Origin: Enoplosus armatus
Taxonomy: Eukaryota; Chordata; Actinopteri; Centrarchiformes; Enoplosidae
DNA: 64,000 nt
Reading direction: 5' to 3'
Assembly (NCBI RefSeq): GCF_043641665.1
Contig: NC_092190.1
Location: 16,155,548 to 16,219,547, forward strand
Translations under genes and position numbers: made by a program
Shown: piece by piece, positions 48,897-63,100 of the stretch
How the letters are laid out: the number at the start of each line of letters is the position of its first letter
Numbering within the stretch: position 1 is the stretch's first letter
Notes under the pieces: model-generated
Told to the model about the DNA's origin: nothing
The model's database searches: none
Seen by the model: only the letters and a program-made list of their open reading frames with translations

Positions 48897-51800
48897 CTGA
48901 AAGATATCATGGAGAAATGGGTTTCAGGTGACCATGTGACATGGGAAGTTACCACAAAACTGAAAAAAAAAAATATTCACATATCAAACAATTTCTTATC
49001 TTACATTCTCTGTTTTTAAAATACAAGAGGCAATAGATCACGACGCTATAAGTATGATGATAGTAGTATGAGAAATTACTTCACTTTCAGTCTGTGCTTC
49101 ATCATTGATCTGGACAGACAATTTAACTAAGAAACAGATTCCTGACCGACTGCAAATTCCTACCTGCATATGCTATTCAATGTTGATTTCAGCCATGTGA
49201 AAAAGCTGAATCGAGCCGCAACACCTGCAAACAAATCAAAAGCCACACCGTTATCTGAGGAAATGGACTCAAGGGTTGTCAAAGTGGTAACAGTGCACAG
49301 AAGTGTAACAAAGCATCATATCCACCACCTGTGGGACAAGTGGGTAACACTTGCAGATCTTATGCTCAGTGAGTGATTCAGACAGCTAAGGCACGCTACA
49401 ATGTGGTGAGTTCAACGCACAGATGCCGGGTGTCCCATCCAGCTATTCCAGAAATCCTAAGCCATAACAGCTGCCAGCCTGCCACGCAAAAAGGCCGCAA
49501 TTGAAACTCCCAGCAATATGCCAGAGTACATTACCAGGTCACACCCCTGAGCATGGGGTGACCAAATCTAAACCAAATCTAAACTGCAAATCAGGAGGAG
49601 TGATAGAAGTTTATGGAATGACCTTGTAAATGTTCAACAGAACAACACACCAGCCATAAAGAAGACTTTTCCTCATTTTAGCCGACAGTAGACCCATTAA
49701 GTGAATATCAAAAACAGAGAATGTGTCATGAAACATCATCTTACAATTTATAAAATTCATTGTCTAGGAAGTGTACAGAGAATAAGTTTATTTAATTAAT
49801 CTGCCCTAACACAAATTATGTTAGTACAACATTTATCAACTTTTTCATTTCTAAAGAATGTGCTTTTTAAAACGCAGATTTCTGTCACTTCTGTCTTGTT
49901 GTGGATGTGGGAATAATGGTCAAAATGTGGGACTATTCTGTCCAAGTCAGGACATTTGGTCACCCTGGACAGGACTTCACCATGAAGCCAAACTAAGTGT
50001 CTCTTAACAGGAAATGAACTGAGGCAAATCACCTGTAGGTAGTCCAGGACTTGTTTTACCGATGTAGAAAAAGAGCAGCAAGGCCACGACTATGTTTGCT
50101 AAGGCATAAACCCACTGAATAACAAACATAATCAATATGGAGATCAATGCCTAAAAGAAAACACATAATATATTAATATTATTTATTAAATCTTGTAAAT
50201 ATTGTCTGATATATATATAAATATAAATACTGTACAGCATGAAAAGTGTAACATACCCCGATAAGAGCAACCCAGTGGTTACAGAACTTTGCATAGAATG
50301 AATCCTGCATGGGTTTGATTCCACAGCTCTGGTGCTCTGCTTTACCTCCAGCACCTGAAAGGTTTAATACAGAGCCTGGTTACTAAAAAAAGGTACAGCT
50401 AACTTCATGATCTCTACTCCTGTCCCGTCTCGTCAAGTCTAGAGTTTGATGGATAGATCTGATCACCTGCGCTGTGATTGTGAACGTCAGCAGATGAATC
50501 CTGCTCAGCGTGGTGTATTTTTGAACGGCACTTGAATCGTGGTTCTTCTCCAGCCCGGGGCTCCCCACCTCCACACTGCACCTCAGCTTCCTCATGTGGT
50601 GGAGCTGAACTAATCTCCTCTCCTTCCTCTTCTGAGAACATATTGCTGTTTAGGTCCAAGCCAAAGCTGTCCATCAGCTTCTGCTTAGCAGTAACATTAG
50701 CCATTCTGCTCTTGCATCTACTGCTCAGCTCTTGCATGGAGGAAGTCTTCTGAGCACCAGCATCAACATTTGACACGGAAGGAAAGATCTGGTCCATGTC
50801 CTTGGTGAACTCCAACAGAGTGCCTTTACCCTGCGGACTCTCGCCTCCACTCCCATAGTTTGGGAGAGTGTCCTCAATCAGAGGCCTAGAGTTCTGCCTA
50901 CGCCGGTTTCTTGTGGCTGGGACAAAGGCGTCCCTCTTCTCTTTAGTCTGCAGCTGGAAGGTCTTTGCCACACTGAAGTAGGAGTAGTCAATGAAGCTGT
51001 AGGTGAGCATGAAGTTGATGGAGACGATGGGGGCCAGCACGTTGACCCGACCGATGAAAATGAAGGCCATGGTCAGCATGCTGGTCAGACAGATAGCTGC
51101 CACTGGAGTCCTGTTTGGGCCTTTCTGTTATAGAGGGAGACAGAGTCACAATATGGGAAGTGACGGCTGCACTACACATGAAAGTCTATCATTGCTGCCG
51201 ATAAAAAAACAAAATAACCAAACACTGTGATTTTTCAGATAAAATGAAGGATGAAGTGTTTCTTTATGGGTTGAGAAAATACTCCTACATAGCTAAATGG
51301 ACCATTTAAAAACCCAATGGAATATCTGGGAAATGTGTTGTCACAAAGCTGAAAACAGCCCTGAACGTAAAGTTAAATCTGAGTCATATAAAACCAAACC
51401 AGCAGAAAGTTAGCACTCCATCTAGAAGTCTTTTGCTTCCGTCTTGCCTTTTGATGACATTTGGATTTACCAACAAGTAGCAATGGGACAATTTCACACA
51501 AAACCCATATTTTTTCACTGCAATACTGCTAAATAACCCATTCCACAAAACCGTCCCACAAATTAATCTAGCCTTTCTTTGGTCGGGGGCCCTGCTCAGT
51601 CATTGCTTAATGCTGATATCTGCCTACATTACATTTAATTAAATATGTTACACGTATGCTATGCTATAAAAAAAGACAATTTGACTTAAGAAAGGTTTAA
51701 CTTTCACTCATTCCAGGGAGATGAACAATTGAATGAAGGTGAAACACCATCTGTAACAAAGCCAGTGTCCCAACACTAATCCCTTTCTCAAAATGGATAA

Positions 51801-52074
51801 ATTGTTTTAACATGTGGTTTGTTAACCAGCTTGCTTTCACTTCCCCAGGTCCTATCACACAGTTTAAGGAGCACTGCTGTGTGCCTGGCGGGCCTCCAGA
51901 GCACACAGTGGAGCAGGGCCCTGCCCGTCGCCCTTCCTGCGTTTGTTCTGAAGCTTTGATTTGGGCCAAGATGTCTAGGGCCTCATTCCAGCCCGCTGAG
52001 AGAGGTCAGACACTGCTGCCATCCAGGGAAGTCTGAGGAAGGCCGGGGGTGGACGGGGTCAAGACGTCAACGTG

Positions 52075-52152
<78 letters not shown>

Positions 52153-55100
52153 GTTGTGTAGCAGCAGTGAGTTGTAACTCATTGCTGTAATGCAGTCAGT
52201 CCACTCACTTCTATGGAGTGGAGTCCGCACTCTATAGTTAGGCAGTCCTGTCACTGTTTCCTGCCGAGTCCACCCACCGCACCCCCCTTTACATCCAGGC
52301 TGCACACACTTATTAGGTTATAATACGTCTTTTACTGCAGGTAACCATAGACAATATTATAAACTTTGCATGGCTCATGTAATATGATTGACCTAATAGT
52401 TCAGTGATGGATGCAATCGTTTAAAGACATTTAGTTACTGGGGAATTATACACGTTTTCAGTCAGATAATCTCAATGCCCTTTTTATGTCCAGAGTGAAG
52501 TTACACTGAGTGATGTGGTTGTTTTTATTTTAGCTAAATTCATGAATGGCTGATCAAGTTTACCTATCCTGGTGAAGGAGGCAGGTTGTGTACTGCCTGA
52601 GAAATCCAGCTTGTGTTTGCACATGCAAACAGGAAATGCTTAAAAGTCTGAAATCATAATTTCATTTTATGTTACAAATGAAATTAATGTCATACAATTA
52701 ACTCAAGGTCTGCTTACTAGCTTTTTACGGAGTTTCAAGGGGTTCACAATGGTTTCACACAGTCTTGATCAATAGATGCAGTTTCCGCAGTTGTCAGAGA
52801 AAGATTTGTTGACATGTGAGCTCAGTAGCTGCTTGTGATTTCATCCAAAGGAGTTTAAGGACTTCTCGTCCATGTTGGATTGAAAGTTAAGCATCAAAAT
52901 TTGATGCAATATGGTTGAAAGCGCTGCGGGAAGCCAGTAAGTGAACCACCAGCTGAGATCGTTTTGTCAAACTACTATTTCCAAGGTCAATATAATATAA
53001 ACATTGATGCATAAAGTATATTGTTTAGAAAGACCATGCAGCCATCAAGCTGCTGCTTTCCCATAGGCTTAATGAATTGAGCTAAGATAGGCAAATTTCA
53101 CTAGCTGGGCTAACTGAATGCAGAGGCATGAAAAAGGCATCTCTGGGTTTGTCTAACAATGATAAGTAGCAAAAATAGTCATTCTCATTAACAAGAAATT
53201 TAACTATCCCTTTACTAATTGGTCTTACATTTGCCACTCTAATGCATTATAGGTTACTCAGTCTTCTGGCCTATCATATGTGCAAACAGGCGCAAAAAAT
53301 AATTTGTCACAAAAGCTAGTAAAATGTCCAAATAAAATGGTGTTTACCAGTTTCTGCTTCAGTTGAGTTAAGAGCAAATAATCATTCTGCATGTAAGTAA
53401 ACTCACTGGTGCATAAGCATACACCCACACTAAATTATCTGCATTTACATCATGGAAACTCTAGCTAATATTTTTCAGTGTATTGTCAACATCCAGACAT
53501 CCCTCCCTTTATGGCTCCATCCATCCATCCATCCATCCTTCCTTCCACCCACCCCTCTTCCCAGGAAGGCCAGAGCGGGGATGACCCTCTCTTGGGCGAT
53601 GCACTGGAGGATCCTGGGTGCTCCGTACAGGCCGCCCATGCAGGAAGCCAGGGAGGAGATGTAGAGGCCCAGCAGAAAGAGGAAGCCTACCAAGGAGACC
53701 TGGAGGAAGGGGGAAAACAAACAGAGGGTGGAAGAGGATGGGGTGGGGTTGAGAGCTCACAACATCTACGCCCAGTTCAGTTCCGCTGCAGCCAGCCCCT
53801 TATGAAAACAATGAGAACTAACCACTGATGGAGAAGTCAAGGATTTTGAAAAGAGTCAGTGATTGGTTAAAGCAAACTCTAATGTTTTAATATGAGGACT
53901 AAAACACAAACTGATGACTGGCAGGGAGCTTAGCTGCATCAGACATCTCATTGACCTGCTCTTCATCACATCCTAATTCACTCACTCTCACTTTTTATGG
54001 CACATCACAAACCTGTGAACAGTCTATATGTTATTGTATGTGCATGAATCTAACCTTAGCTCTACTCTGCACAAACTAAACCTGGCATGCCCAGTCCTTC
54101 GAACACCAGCTGTACATATGGAGCCAAACCCAGGCCCAGAATTCAGAGTTCAAATGTCAAACCTCCATTCAACAGACATGTAATATATACAGTGTGAGAG
54201 ACTGTTACAGCATGATCTGTGTTCAGTGTTCAACAGACCACCCTCACAGTACATTTAAGTTACTCGCAAACCTTTTTCGTGTTTCCAATTAGGATTTAAT
54301 TTTTTCTTTAGCATGCTTTGATTCAAGTATTCGACTTCACATTTAAGTTCTATTCAAAATAAAGAAGGCTTTTTTTGCTGAAACATGTCATGTTAAGAAA
54401 CAAAATGATAAACTGAGGCCAGACAATTGAGGTTTTTGTGCTTTTGGAGTGCTGCTGTCCCAGTTTACACATGTGACTAAGTTCTCCATAATCAGTACAG
54501 CAAACTTTAACAATTTATGATTGCGGTATTTGCAAGTAGTCAAGTGCTTACTTGTATGACGTATTTCCGGAGTTCTTCAGAGCTCACTGGGACAAATACA
54601 AATACAAATACAGTACATGGCACAACCCACTAAAAAGGTGAGAGGAGTAATACAATTAATAAAGCAATTAAATCGAGTTATCTAGAAGCATATAGTTTTA
54701 GGAAAAGGTTAAGTGAACTGTGTCTCCGTATTTTCCCGAAGGACAGACCCAGTATTTTTCATATACTGAGTATACCCAAATATGGTGTAAATTATCAGTA
54801 TTTTTACTTGAGTGAAAAAAATCAGCAATGGGTCCTACACCTCAAGCATGTGGACATACATACAGCCAGAACCTGAACTAACCACACCACATCAACACAG
54901 TGAGCCATCATGGGGAATCCCCTCACCTCACCCCTTCTGTAATGGGGCAGGATGGAAACAGAGAGAGGAGTTTACCTTTTCTGCTATCAAGAAGTCATAG
55001 CGCAGAGCTTCTCTGGTGCAGATGGCCCCCAGGAGGAAGACAAAGACCAGATACAGGAACCACCTGTGGGTCACCAACAGTACACCACGCAGGATTACTA

Positions 55101-56910
55101 ACAACTGCCGCTTTCTCGCTATTAATAGGAGAATTGTGTCATGACAACTCCACAAGTGAGTGTCTGATAGGGCCATGCTGGGAATGTGGGTTTGTTTGGT
55201 TGCCCCTTTGAAAAGATAACACAAAGTGATCTGAGAGGACCACAAAAGTAAACTCAAAACATTTGGAAAGTACCCTTTTGGATGATTCATACCTTGATGG
55301 AGAGACTCCAGACTATCTGAAAACTATCCTTGTAGCTGTTCGTATGGCGGCTTAACGTTTTGCAAGAGGGCCACTTTGTATTCCATGGTGTTTCCATCTG
55401 TGTGCTTTTACAGCAGGCCGCCTTTGTTGTCTTTATTTCTTACTCTATAATTACTTTCCCTGTAGGTCAGTCTGTACACTTTTACTATAGTAGTAGTCTT
55501 TTGTACTTAATTGTGGAGTGCTTCCATGTGGTGTTTTCTTATTTTACAATATTGTTGTGTGTGTGTTGAGGTGTCGTCATACGAGGTGAAGACAGCTGCC
55601 AGCGTTCCCACAGGGATGTTGTGTTCAGGCCGCTGGAGGTCTGAGCTCATGTTGAAGCCTGCCATAACCCCTACACACACACACCAAAAAAATGTAAACA
55701 ACATTGTGTGCAATACAAAATGTATTTTACACTGCGTATGTAGCCGCAAGAAATGAAAGGAGGGCTGGAGTGCTGACAGTTAACCTTAAAGGGCAGATGA
55801 ACTGTTCCTAATACGTACTGCACATGTGCAATGCAGACAACCGTAAGTGTGTTACCTGCAAGTTTTTCACACAATATTAGATCAAAAAGAGACGATGGGG
55901 GCAACCTTACCTGTAGCAGCAGGGAAGAAGACCCCAAAGACCGTGAAGAAGGTTTCTCCCGGTCTGTAATCTGGCATAGTGTTACTGCTGAGCAGCCCGG
56001 CTGAATAACCAATGAACCCGTGCTCTGAGAGAGGTGACAACACACGAAGCACATCACTTCTGAACCTTATGCCAGGATAACGTCATCACTGAGTAAAAAG
56101 TCAAAAACATCAACAGTGTAAAGTTGTCAAGTGCCGACACGAGTGACAGGAGACAGTCTGTGTCTGTTACGCATCATGTTATGTTAAATCACTTGACTGA
56201 CATGGGATTTGATGCAACTACCTGCACTACCTGTAGAAGTTGAATGTAATTTAGTAAGTTGAATGGGATTTATCTTAGGCCAGACACCAGGTGTTTAAAA
56301 CAATATATGCCATAGCTTTGTAGATATAAATGCAGCAATTTAACAATTATAGTTAGAGGTTTCTTGCTTACAAAATTTTAACAACTGGTACAAGACTGTT
56401 TTTATATTCCTCCAACTCAGACAAAAACGTCCAGTTTGCATCTACTATTGTCAGCAATACAAAATCCAGAAGAAACTTGAGAAATGCATACTACTGTTCC
56501 CTGCAAAAAGTGTTATTAAGTATAAATATCACAGTGCCACCTAAACTAGGGCTCCAAGACTGTTACGTGTCTTTTTTTATCAAAATAAATGACAACAATA
56601 GGAAGCAAGACACTTCAAAAGTATGCAGGCTGAAGTCAGGACAGGTCAGTTCAGCCTAGGTTAGTTTATTGAATGTGCAGGGGGAGAGATTGTTCTGCAT
56701 TGGTGGGGGCGAGTCTGAAGGGCCCGCCTATGTTACAACACCGGACATTTCCCCCTTGGTTATCTTGCGATGGGAAAGAATGTGTTCTCTCAGATTAATG
56801 ACATGTTTATCCAAAAGGAAGTCACCACCCTTTTCAGAAGCTCAGCAGCTTCCAAGTTTGAGAGAAAGAATGAGATTGAGCGAGAGAGGGAGACAGAGAG
56901 TGAGAGAAAG

Positions 56911-56946
<36 letters not shown>

Positions 56947-59900
56947 GAGAGAGAGAGAGAATGCTCATTTTTTTCTTTTGTTTTAGACAAAAGCCAAAAC
57001 CATGAGGGCTGGATATAGTAGTTATTTCAAGAGCACATGTTCTCCAGGATAGGAATTTAAGGAGGCTGTAAAAACTGACAAATCAAATGGGACTAAGAGC
57101 CCAAACTCCTGTTCACTCTGTGACCCAGTGAGACTGCCCTCTGTCCAAACAATCAGAACCTAACAAGTCAGTGTCCATGTCTGTGCAATGGGCTCCCCCA
57201 CCCATATCACAACTCCAACATCCAACCATGCCTGACTCTCTGAGTATTCAGTTGAGGGCGTTCACATATTTATAAGGCAAAACATTTCTTATTAACACAA
57301 ATGAATTGTTCAGATTCACTGCCAGAGTATTTGATCTCAAGAACTGCAGACAAAAAATGCAAACAAATACAACCTTTCAACTTTGTGCAAGTTTCCCATT
57401 TTCTGGTGGAACTACATACTCACATCCCCCATACTGTGGGCTGGGCCCCAGCAGATGGCAGCTTCATTATATTTTGCAGAGCAACACAGAAACCTGTTTT
57501 TATGAATGTAAGTTAGTTTGTGGTAATTTAATGACACACAAGTTTATTTAGGAATACACACCATAGAGCACAATATGAACTAAAATAATAAAAAAAAAAA
57601 AGGTGCTACAAACCAGATTTTGACACTGGGCTCATCTACAAGAGAGAGGTACAAGATTATGTAATAATGCAAGACCCAGTTGATATAATACATTGCCAAT
57701 TCCCAACAACTATGCGAGTAATCAAATTACCAAGTGACACACAGTGAACCTGGGACTTTGGGGCCTCTAGAGGTCTAGGGCCAAGTGGCACTTGCTTTGA
57801 TTGGTTGGTAATCCAGTCTTGATCTAAGCTTGATATTGGGTTTTAGCCATGCTAGCGACACAGCTTTAGGGATGGCAATGTTGGTCTGTCGGTCGGTCCA
57901 CCACTTGGTCCAGACTGAAATATCCAACCACTATTGGATGGATTGCCATAAAGTTTTGTCCAGACATTAATGTCCCACTCAGGATGAGTTGTAATAATTT
58001 TGGTGATCTTAAACCCCCCTTTCATCGCCATCATCAGGTTAAAATTTCAATTTGTCCAATACTTTGGTTTGTAACCAAACACCTGCACAAGTGACATTCC
58101 CATGAGCCTCAGCTCTACTTTGTGTTTAGAGCTAATGGAAAAACGCTATGGTTAGCATGATAGCATGTAGCTCAAAGCACATTGTTGAGTAAATGTCAGT
58201 TATCATCCAGCTATTTAGTTACATGATGGAGGCTTCTTACCAACTACAGCTAGCAATATTTTCTTTATATTTTTATATCATAAGACTGGCTGGAGAAATC
58301 AACTGGAAAGTGACGTGAGCAGACCTTAACCCTAACCCTAACCCTTAATCTATAAAGAAAGCTGCAAAAAACAACAACAAACAAAAAAAACACCCTACAG
58401 AGCAAACATGTGTTTAGACAAAGCTGTGGTGAAAACATCCATATTTCACTATGAATATTGTCTGAAGAGCAAGTGTACAGGCAGACTGGAGCTCCTTTCT
58501 GAACCCGGCATTCCTCTGATACAGACTGGAATGTGTAGTCAGATTACATGAGTGTCTGAGGCCTCTCCCTCTGTCGGACTGACCTCTTAACTCTCCCACA
58601 CTAACCAGTATAAACTGCTGTGCATGAAGAACAGGGCAGGCTGTGATGTTACAGAGGTGGGGCAGGTCCCACTGGGATGATTGAGAACTATATATTATAG
58701 CATGGATCAAAGGGAGAGATGATGTGGCGGTCTCGGGAGTAGCAGCAGGCCTCAGATGTCAGTTCTGGCCTTCTCTCTTTGTCATTTTCCAAAAATGTGG
58801 GTGAGTCTGGTTAACACCCTAAACCCCAAACCCAACAGGCACATTATGGCTTCCTGTTCTGTGGGGGAATAGGCTTCAACTAAAGGGACTGGGTAAGGCA
58901 TGCAAGATTGTATATCATCTGTGCAGGACAATCAGAAGGTTTTGCGGTGGAATTGTTAGGCTGCAGAAACAATGCACTGGCAGTGTTACTGACCAAACTA
59001 CAACATTTACTACACTCGAAGACTAAAATTGGGAAATGAATCCTCCTCCCATCATGGACTATAAAGCACTATTCTGAGCTATCTTACATGTTGCAGCCAT
59101 TCAGTTTTTCAATTCTAACTCCATCTGTCACAGCTCTGCAGGAAGGACTTGCCATAATCAGTCACTTAACAGATCCTTGTGGCTATGAGGAAGCCTGGTC
59201 AGTCCACAGGTGAGAGGTCATGTATATATTAATAATAATAATCTAAATCCTTCTACTCGTGATGCCAACACAGAGTTATTAGCATCACATAGTAGACATT
59301 AAGTTAGTGGCCGGAAGTGTATTAAGGCAGAATAAGGTAGATTATTAACACGGGACATTAAAAGCCAATTTAATACTAAACATTTTTGAATTTTAGCTGC
59401 TGCTGCTCTTTACAATAATCTTATATCTTAGAATAATCTTTATACTGTTATTTACTTACTTTGAATTCAAAAGCCCCTGATCAAATCCAGGGAAATCTAA
59501 TAATTGAAACCTAGGATGATAATGAAAGATAAAAAGATAACAATACATACTGATTCATATTCAGCTTTGCAATAAATACATAACGCAACAAACAGCTTTT
59601 TTCATTATTGATTAATCCGATGGTTATTTTCTTGTCCAAGGCGAAATCTTCAAACATTTTCTTTTTGTCTGACCAACCCCAACACCCAAAGATATTCAGT
59701 TTACAATTGATAAAAAAAAAATTCAAAAGTTTGAGAATATGGAAACTTGATGTGCTTGAAAAATACACGAAACACACCAGTATTTGCAGAGCTTACTGAC
59801 AATAAGCCAATATATCAGTATAGTTTTGCTACAGTACATCATTTGGCTGACAGGACATACCTTAGCTATGGCAGTGATGTAACATGGTGTCTGAAACCTA

Positions 59901-60066
59901 CCTCGGTGTACATGGGGGACGTGTTATCAAACTGTGACCACATGATTTTGGCGGCAGCTCCTTTCCCTTCAGGATGCGCCTCGGCGTTCAGTGAGTACAT
60001 GCTAAACTGGGCTGTTTAAACTAGCTGGTGGACCTGCGGGTCCTCTGCCAACCATGAGGTCACCAC

Positions 60067-60123
<57 letters not shown>

Positions 60124-63100
60124 CAGCTCTTAATTGGAAAAACCTGGAGTAGCCATTATGGCTGGTTCTCCCACAATTCTTCAGGACTACAAACTGGCCT
60201 CTGCCAACTGTCCTATGAGGAAGGCTGGAGGTTGGGAGTGGATGACAAGCACAGGTTAGAGGAAGCATTAGAGTCTGTTTTTTTGTTTGTTTTTTTGTTA
60301 ATTGGTGTACGAGGAGTTGTAAAGCTTAATCTTGCAAAAGATAGCCAATGTCCACAGCTGGACAAAAAAATAGGACATGTGACAATGTGATATGCTGTAC
60401 ATGTGCAATTTTTCTATAGTGTGTGCTTCATGTTTTTTCTGTTTCTACCTAAAAGGTATAGGGACTATTATGTGCCTGTAATGTCCTATTCACATAAAGA
60501 CTGGCTTGACTTCTGGAACACTTTTCTCTTCCCATTTGACAGGATGTTGATAATCAGTGAGAACAGGATATGTGGGGAAGGACTTCCTGAAGGCCAGCAA
60601 AAGAATACAATCTACTCAAAAAAGGCAACATTTCCTCACCAACAAAAGAGAAAAAATCTTCTCAAAAAAACACACTGCCAGTCTCAGACTTGGCTTTAAC
60701 CACAAAAGAAGGAAAACAGCACTTTACAGAGGTCTCTAACAAAACCAAGCAGTCACTGAGTGCAAACCCCCCCCCCACACACAGACGACAAAATGGGTAA
60801 AATGTGTTAAAAATGTTGTTACTCAGACACCAGTCTCATGAAGAAGTGAACTATAGAGATCTAGTCTCAGTAGAATACTAGACTAATACTGCCAGTAATA
60901 AGTAATACTACAGCTACACCTACTGGCCTGAACAGGTCACAGACATCCACTGTTCTTGTCAACAGTCTCCCCCTCCCCACTATCTATTAACAAATCTATT
61001 GTCTATCTATTATCTTGAACATGACCTAGATATTTCATTCCACACGTTTCTCATGTGCAAATAAAAAGTCTGTCCCTCTTGTGCTATTCATCTGATTTTA
61101 CTTTCTGAATGAATCATGCTAACCTGAATTTTGATAGCCTTGCTAGTGTCAGAGCACTCTTGTGTCTTTATTGTTCCCTAAAGAACTGAGTTCATTACCC
61201 TTCTCAACGGCAGACATTTTGACTTGTAACAGCAGGAAAAGCACAGGTGGAACCAATAATATAAACAAAGGGCTGCATACCAGCAGTTACTGCACTGCAG
61301 GGCAGCAATTAATTTATGAGTTACACCTGTGTTCAACAAGCTAAACGTCTCTGTTGTGACACACACACACACACATATATATACTGTAAACACCATTAGT
61401 TGCAGGTATTATTGCTACAGGATTATACTTGCTAATTGACTTAAACAGAGTTATGTTTTGCTTTCTTTTCTCTGATACTGTACCTGTTGTAGTGATTTTT
61501 TTTATTTACATGGTTTTCTCAGTGGTTTGGCTACTCAGTAAGTTGATGCTTGAGGCATGGTTCTGAATAAGAGTGCCTATTAAATGGTAAATGTAATGTG
61601 GCGAGATGCAGCTTCAGAGGCTTTGACATTAATATAATTCTGGGACAAATACTGAATAATTTCAGAATGATTTTGGCTTGAAAATACCCATACTCATCCA
61701 CACTACATCAGCACTGATTTAACCCTTCTCACAATCCCTGTTACCTTCTCACTTTACCCTTCATGTCTACATTCACGACGCTCAGCCCTACCTGGGTCAA
61801 GGTGCGTGAAGGTGCCGATGACAAAGTCCAGCGTGGATACGGCCAGCACAGCCAGCAGCAGCAGCTGGAGTCGGACGATCCACTTGACACCGGCCAGGTT
61901 GATTCCAAGCAGTGCCAGCAGCACCGCCGCCGACATGCCCCGCACCGCCCACTGACTCTGTAGACCGAGCAGCTCCGCCACCGACTCAGAGAAACCTGTG
62001 ATGTACATGGCGCCAGCTACGCACTGCAAAGTGAGACAACATAGGAAAATGTAAAGGGAATTTGGCTGTGTGGATCTGTGTCAAATCTTTTAGTTGCATT
62101 ACGAACAAAAAGCTTCAATCAAAAAATATAAATTTTAGTCCAACCAAGATTTGTCACTCGCCTGGCCAAACACATAGAGGAGGCCCACGGTTCCCCCCAC
62201 CCTGCCACCCAGGACGGTGGAGATCATGGAGTAGATTCCTCCACTCCCAACACCACAGTGCTCTGACACTCCGATCCCCGACATCACCGTCACTAAGGCA
62301 ACCAGCACGACCAAGGAGACCAGGAGCATCCCGAGCAGCACACCTGTGTTCCCCTGCATGGGGGGACGAAATACATTAATATATTATACATATTATGTGT
62401 ACATCTGTTGCATGTAAGTTATCTACTGAAAAATCTAAATTTATTTTACATTCTCGCACTATTTGCTGCTTCAAAATCCCATCATTTGATTTCAGCTTCA
62501 GTATTAAGAAAAACTACAGACGAGTGATGGTGTACATATTTGGAAGACGTTCTGGTGAAATCAGGCCCATTAAACCTCATACTATTGACTCATACACTCT
62601 TTTCTTTTGCACAATGAGTAATAAGGAAGCAAGTGATGTTTGATGAGATGCATCTCACTCTAGATAAGAAACCCTGTCTCCCACATGGCAAACTATGTTT
62701 TTAGCTGTCAAGTTAAAAACCCAAACGGATGTAGCAGTTAAGATCACAGGGTCTTTGTGGCTGTGTCCTGAGATGACACATGCACATTAAAGTGTCTGTG
62801 ATCAACTGACAGGGTGACACATACTTAATGATGGTTGCAGCTAAAAATCTAAATCAAAACAGAGCTAGACAGAGATGTGTAAGGCACACAGACATTATAA
62901 AAGTGTAAAGGTGAAAATAAAAACAATATGCAGCTATAAATGAACCCATATATACAGCACCAGTCCGCAAATGGTGCACAGTGCCCCATCGAGTCTACAC
63001 TTTTCTTATTGTGCTCCAGTGTGATTAACTGGTTTGGACAAAAACACATGACCAATTTATATTTAATTAAGGTCATTTGAACCTTAGTCCAAAGATCTTA

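Larger units (their letters stand above)
51125..53552 (-). other. slc12a8: slc12a8 intron between exons 53553-53699 and 50467-51124
   Basis: No exon seen. Contains a TG microsatellite (52077-52150) and otherwise unassigned sequence. Confidence 0.6.
56025..61791 (-). other. slc12a8: Largest slc12a8 intron (5.8 kb)
   Basis: No exon fits the phase between DP|E codons. Holds a GA microsatellite, a dispersed repeat at 57.8-58.2 kb, a short CCCTAA run and a CA microsatellite. Confidence 0.6.

Noticed and set aside
58327..58347. Interstitial telomere or fusion scar
   Set aside because: Only about three CCCTAA units; expected at this length by chance or repeat slippage.
59898..59995. Candidate extra slc12a8 exon with a good donor (GAG|GTAGGT)
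   Set aside because: No acceptor gives a frame compatible with the neighbouring exons (1 base in hand, 2 needed), and joining the flanking exons directly reproduces the conserved [12 protein letters not shown] sequence.
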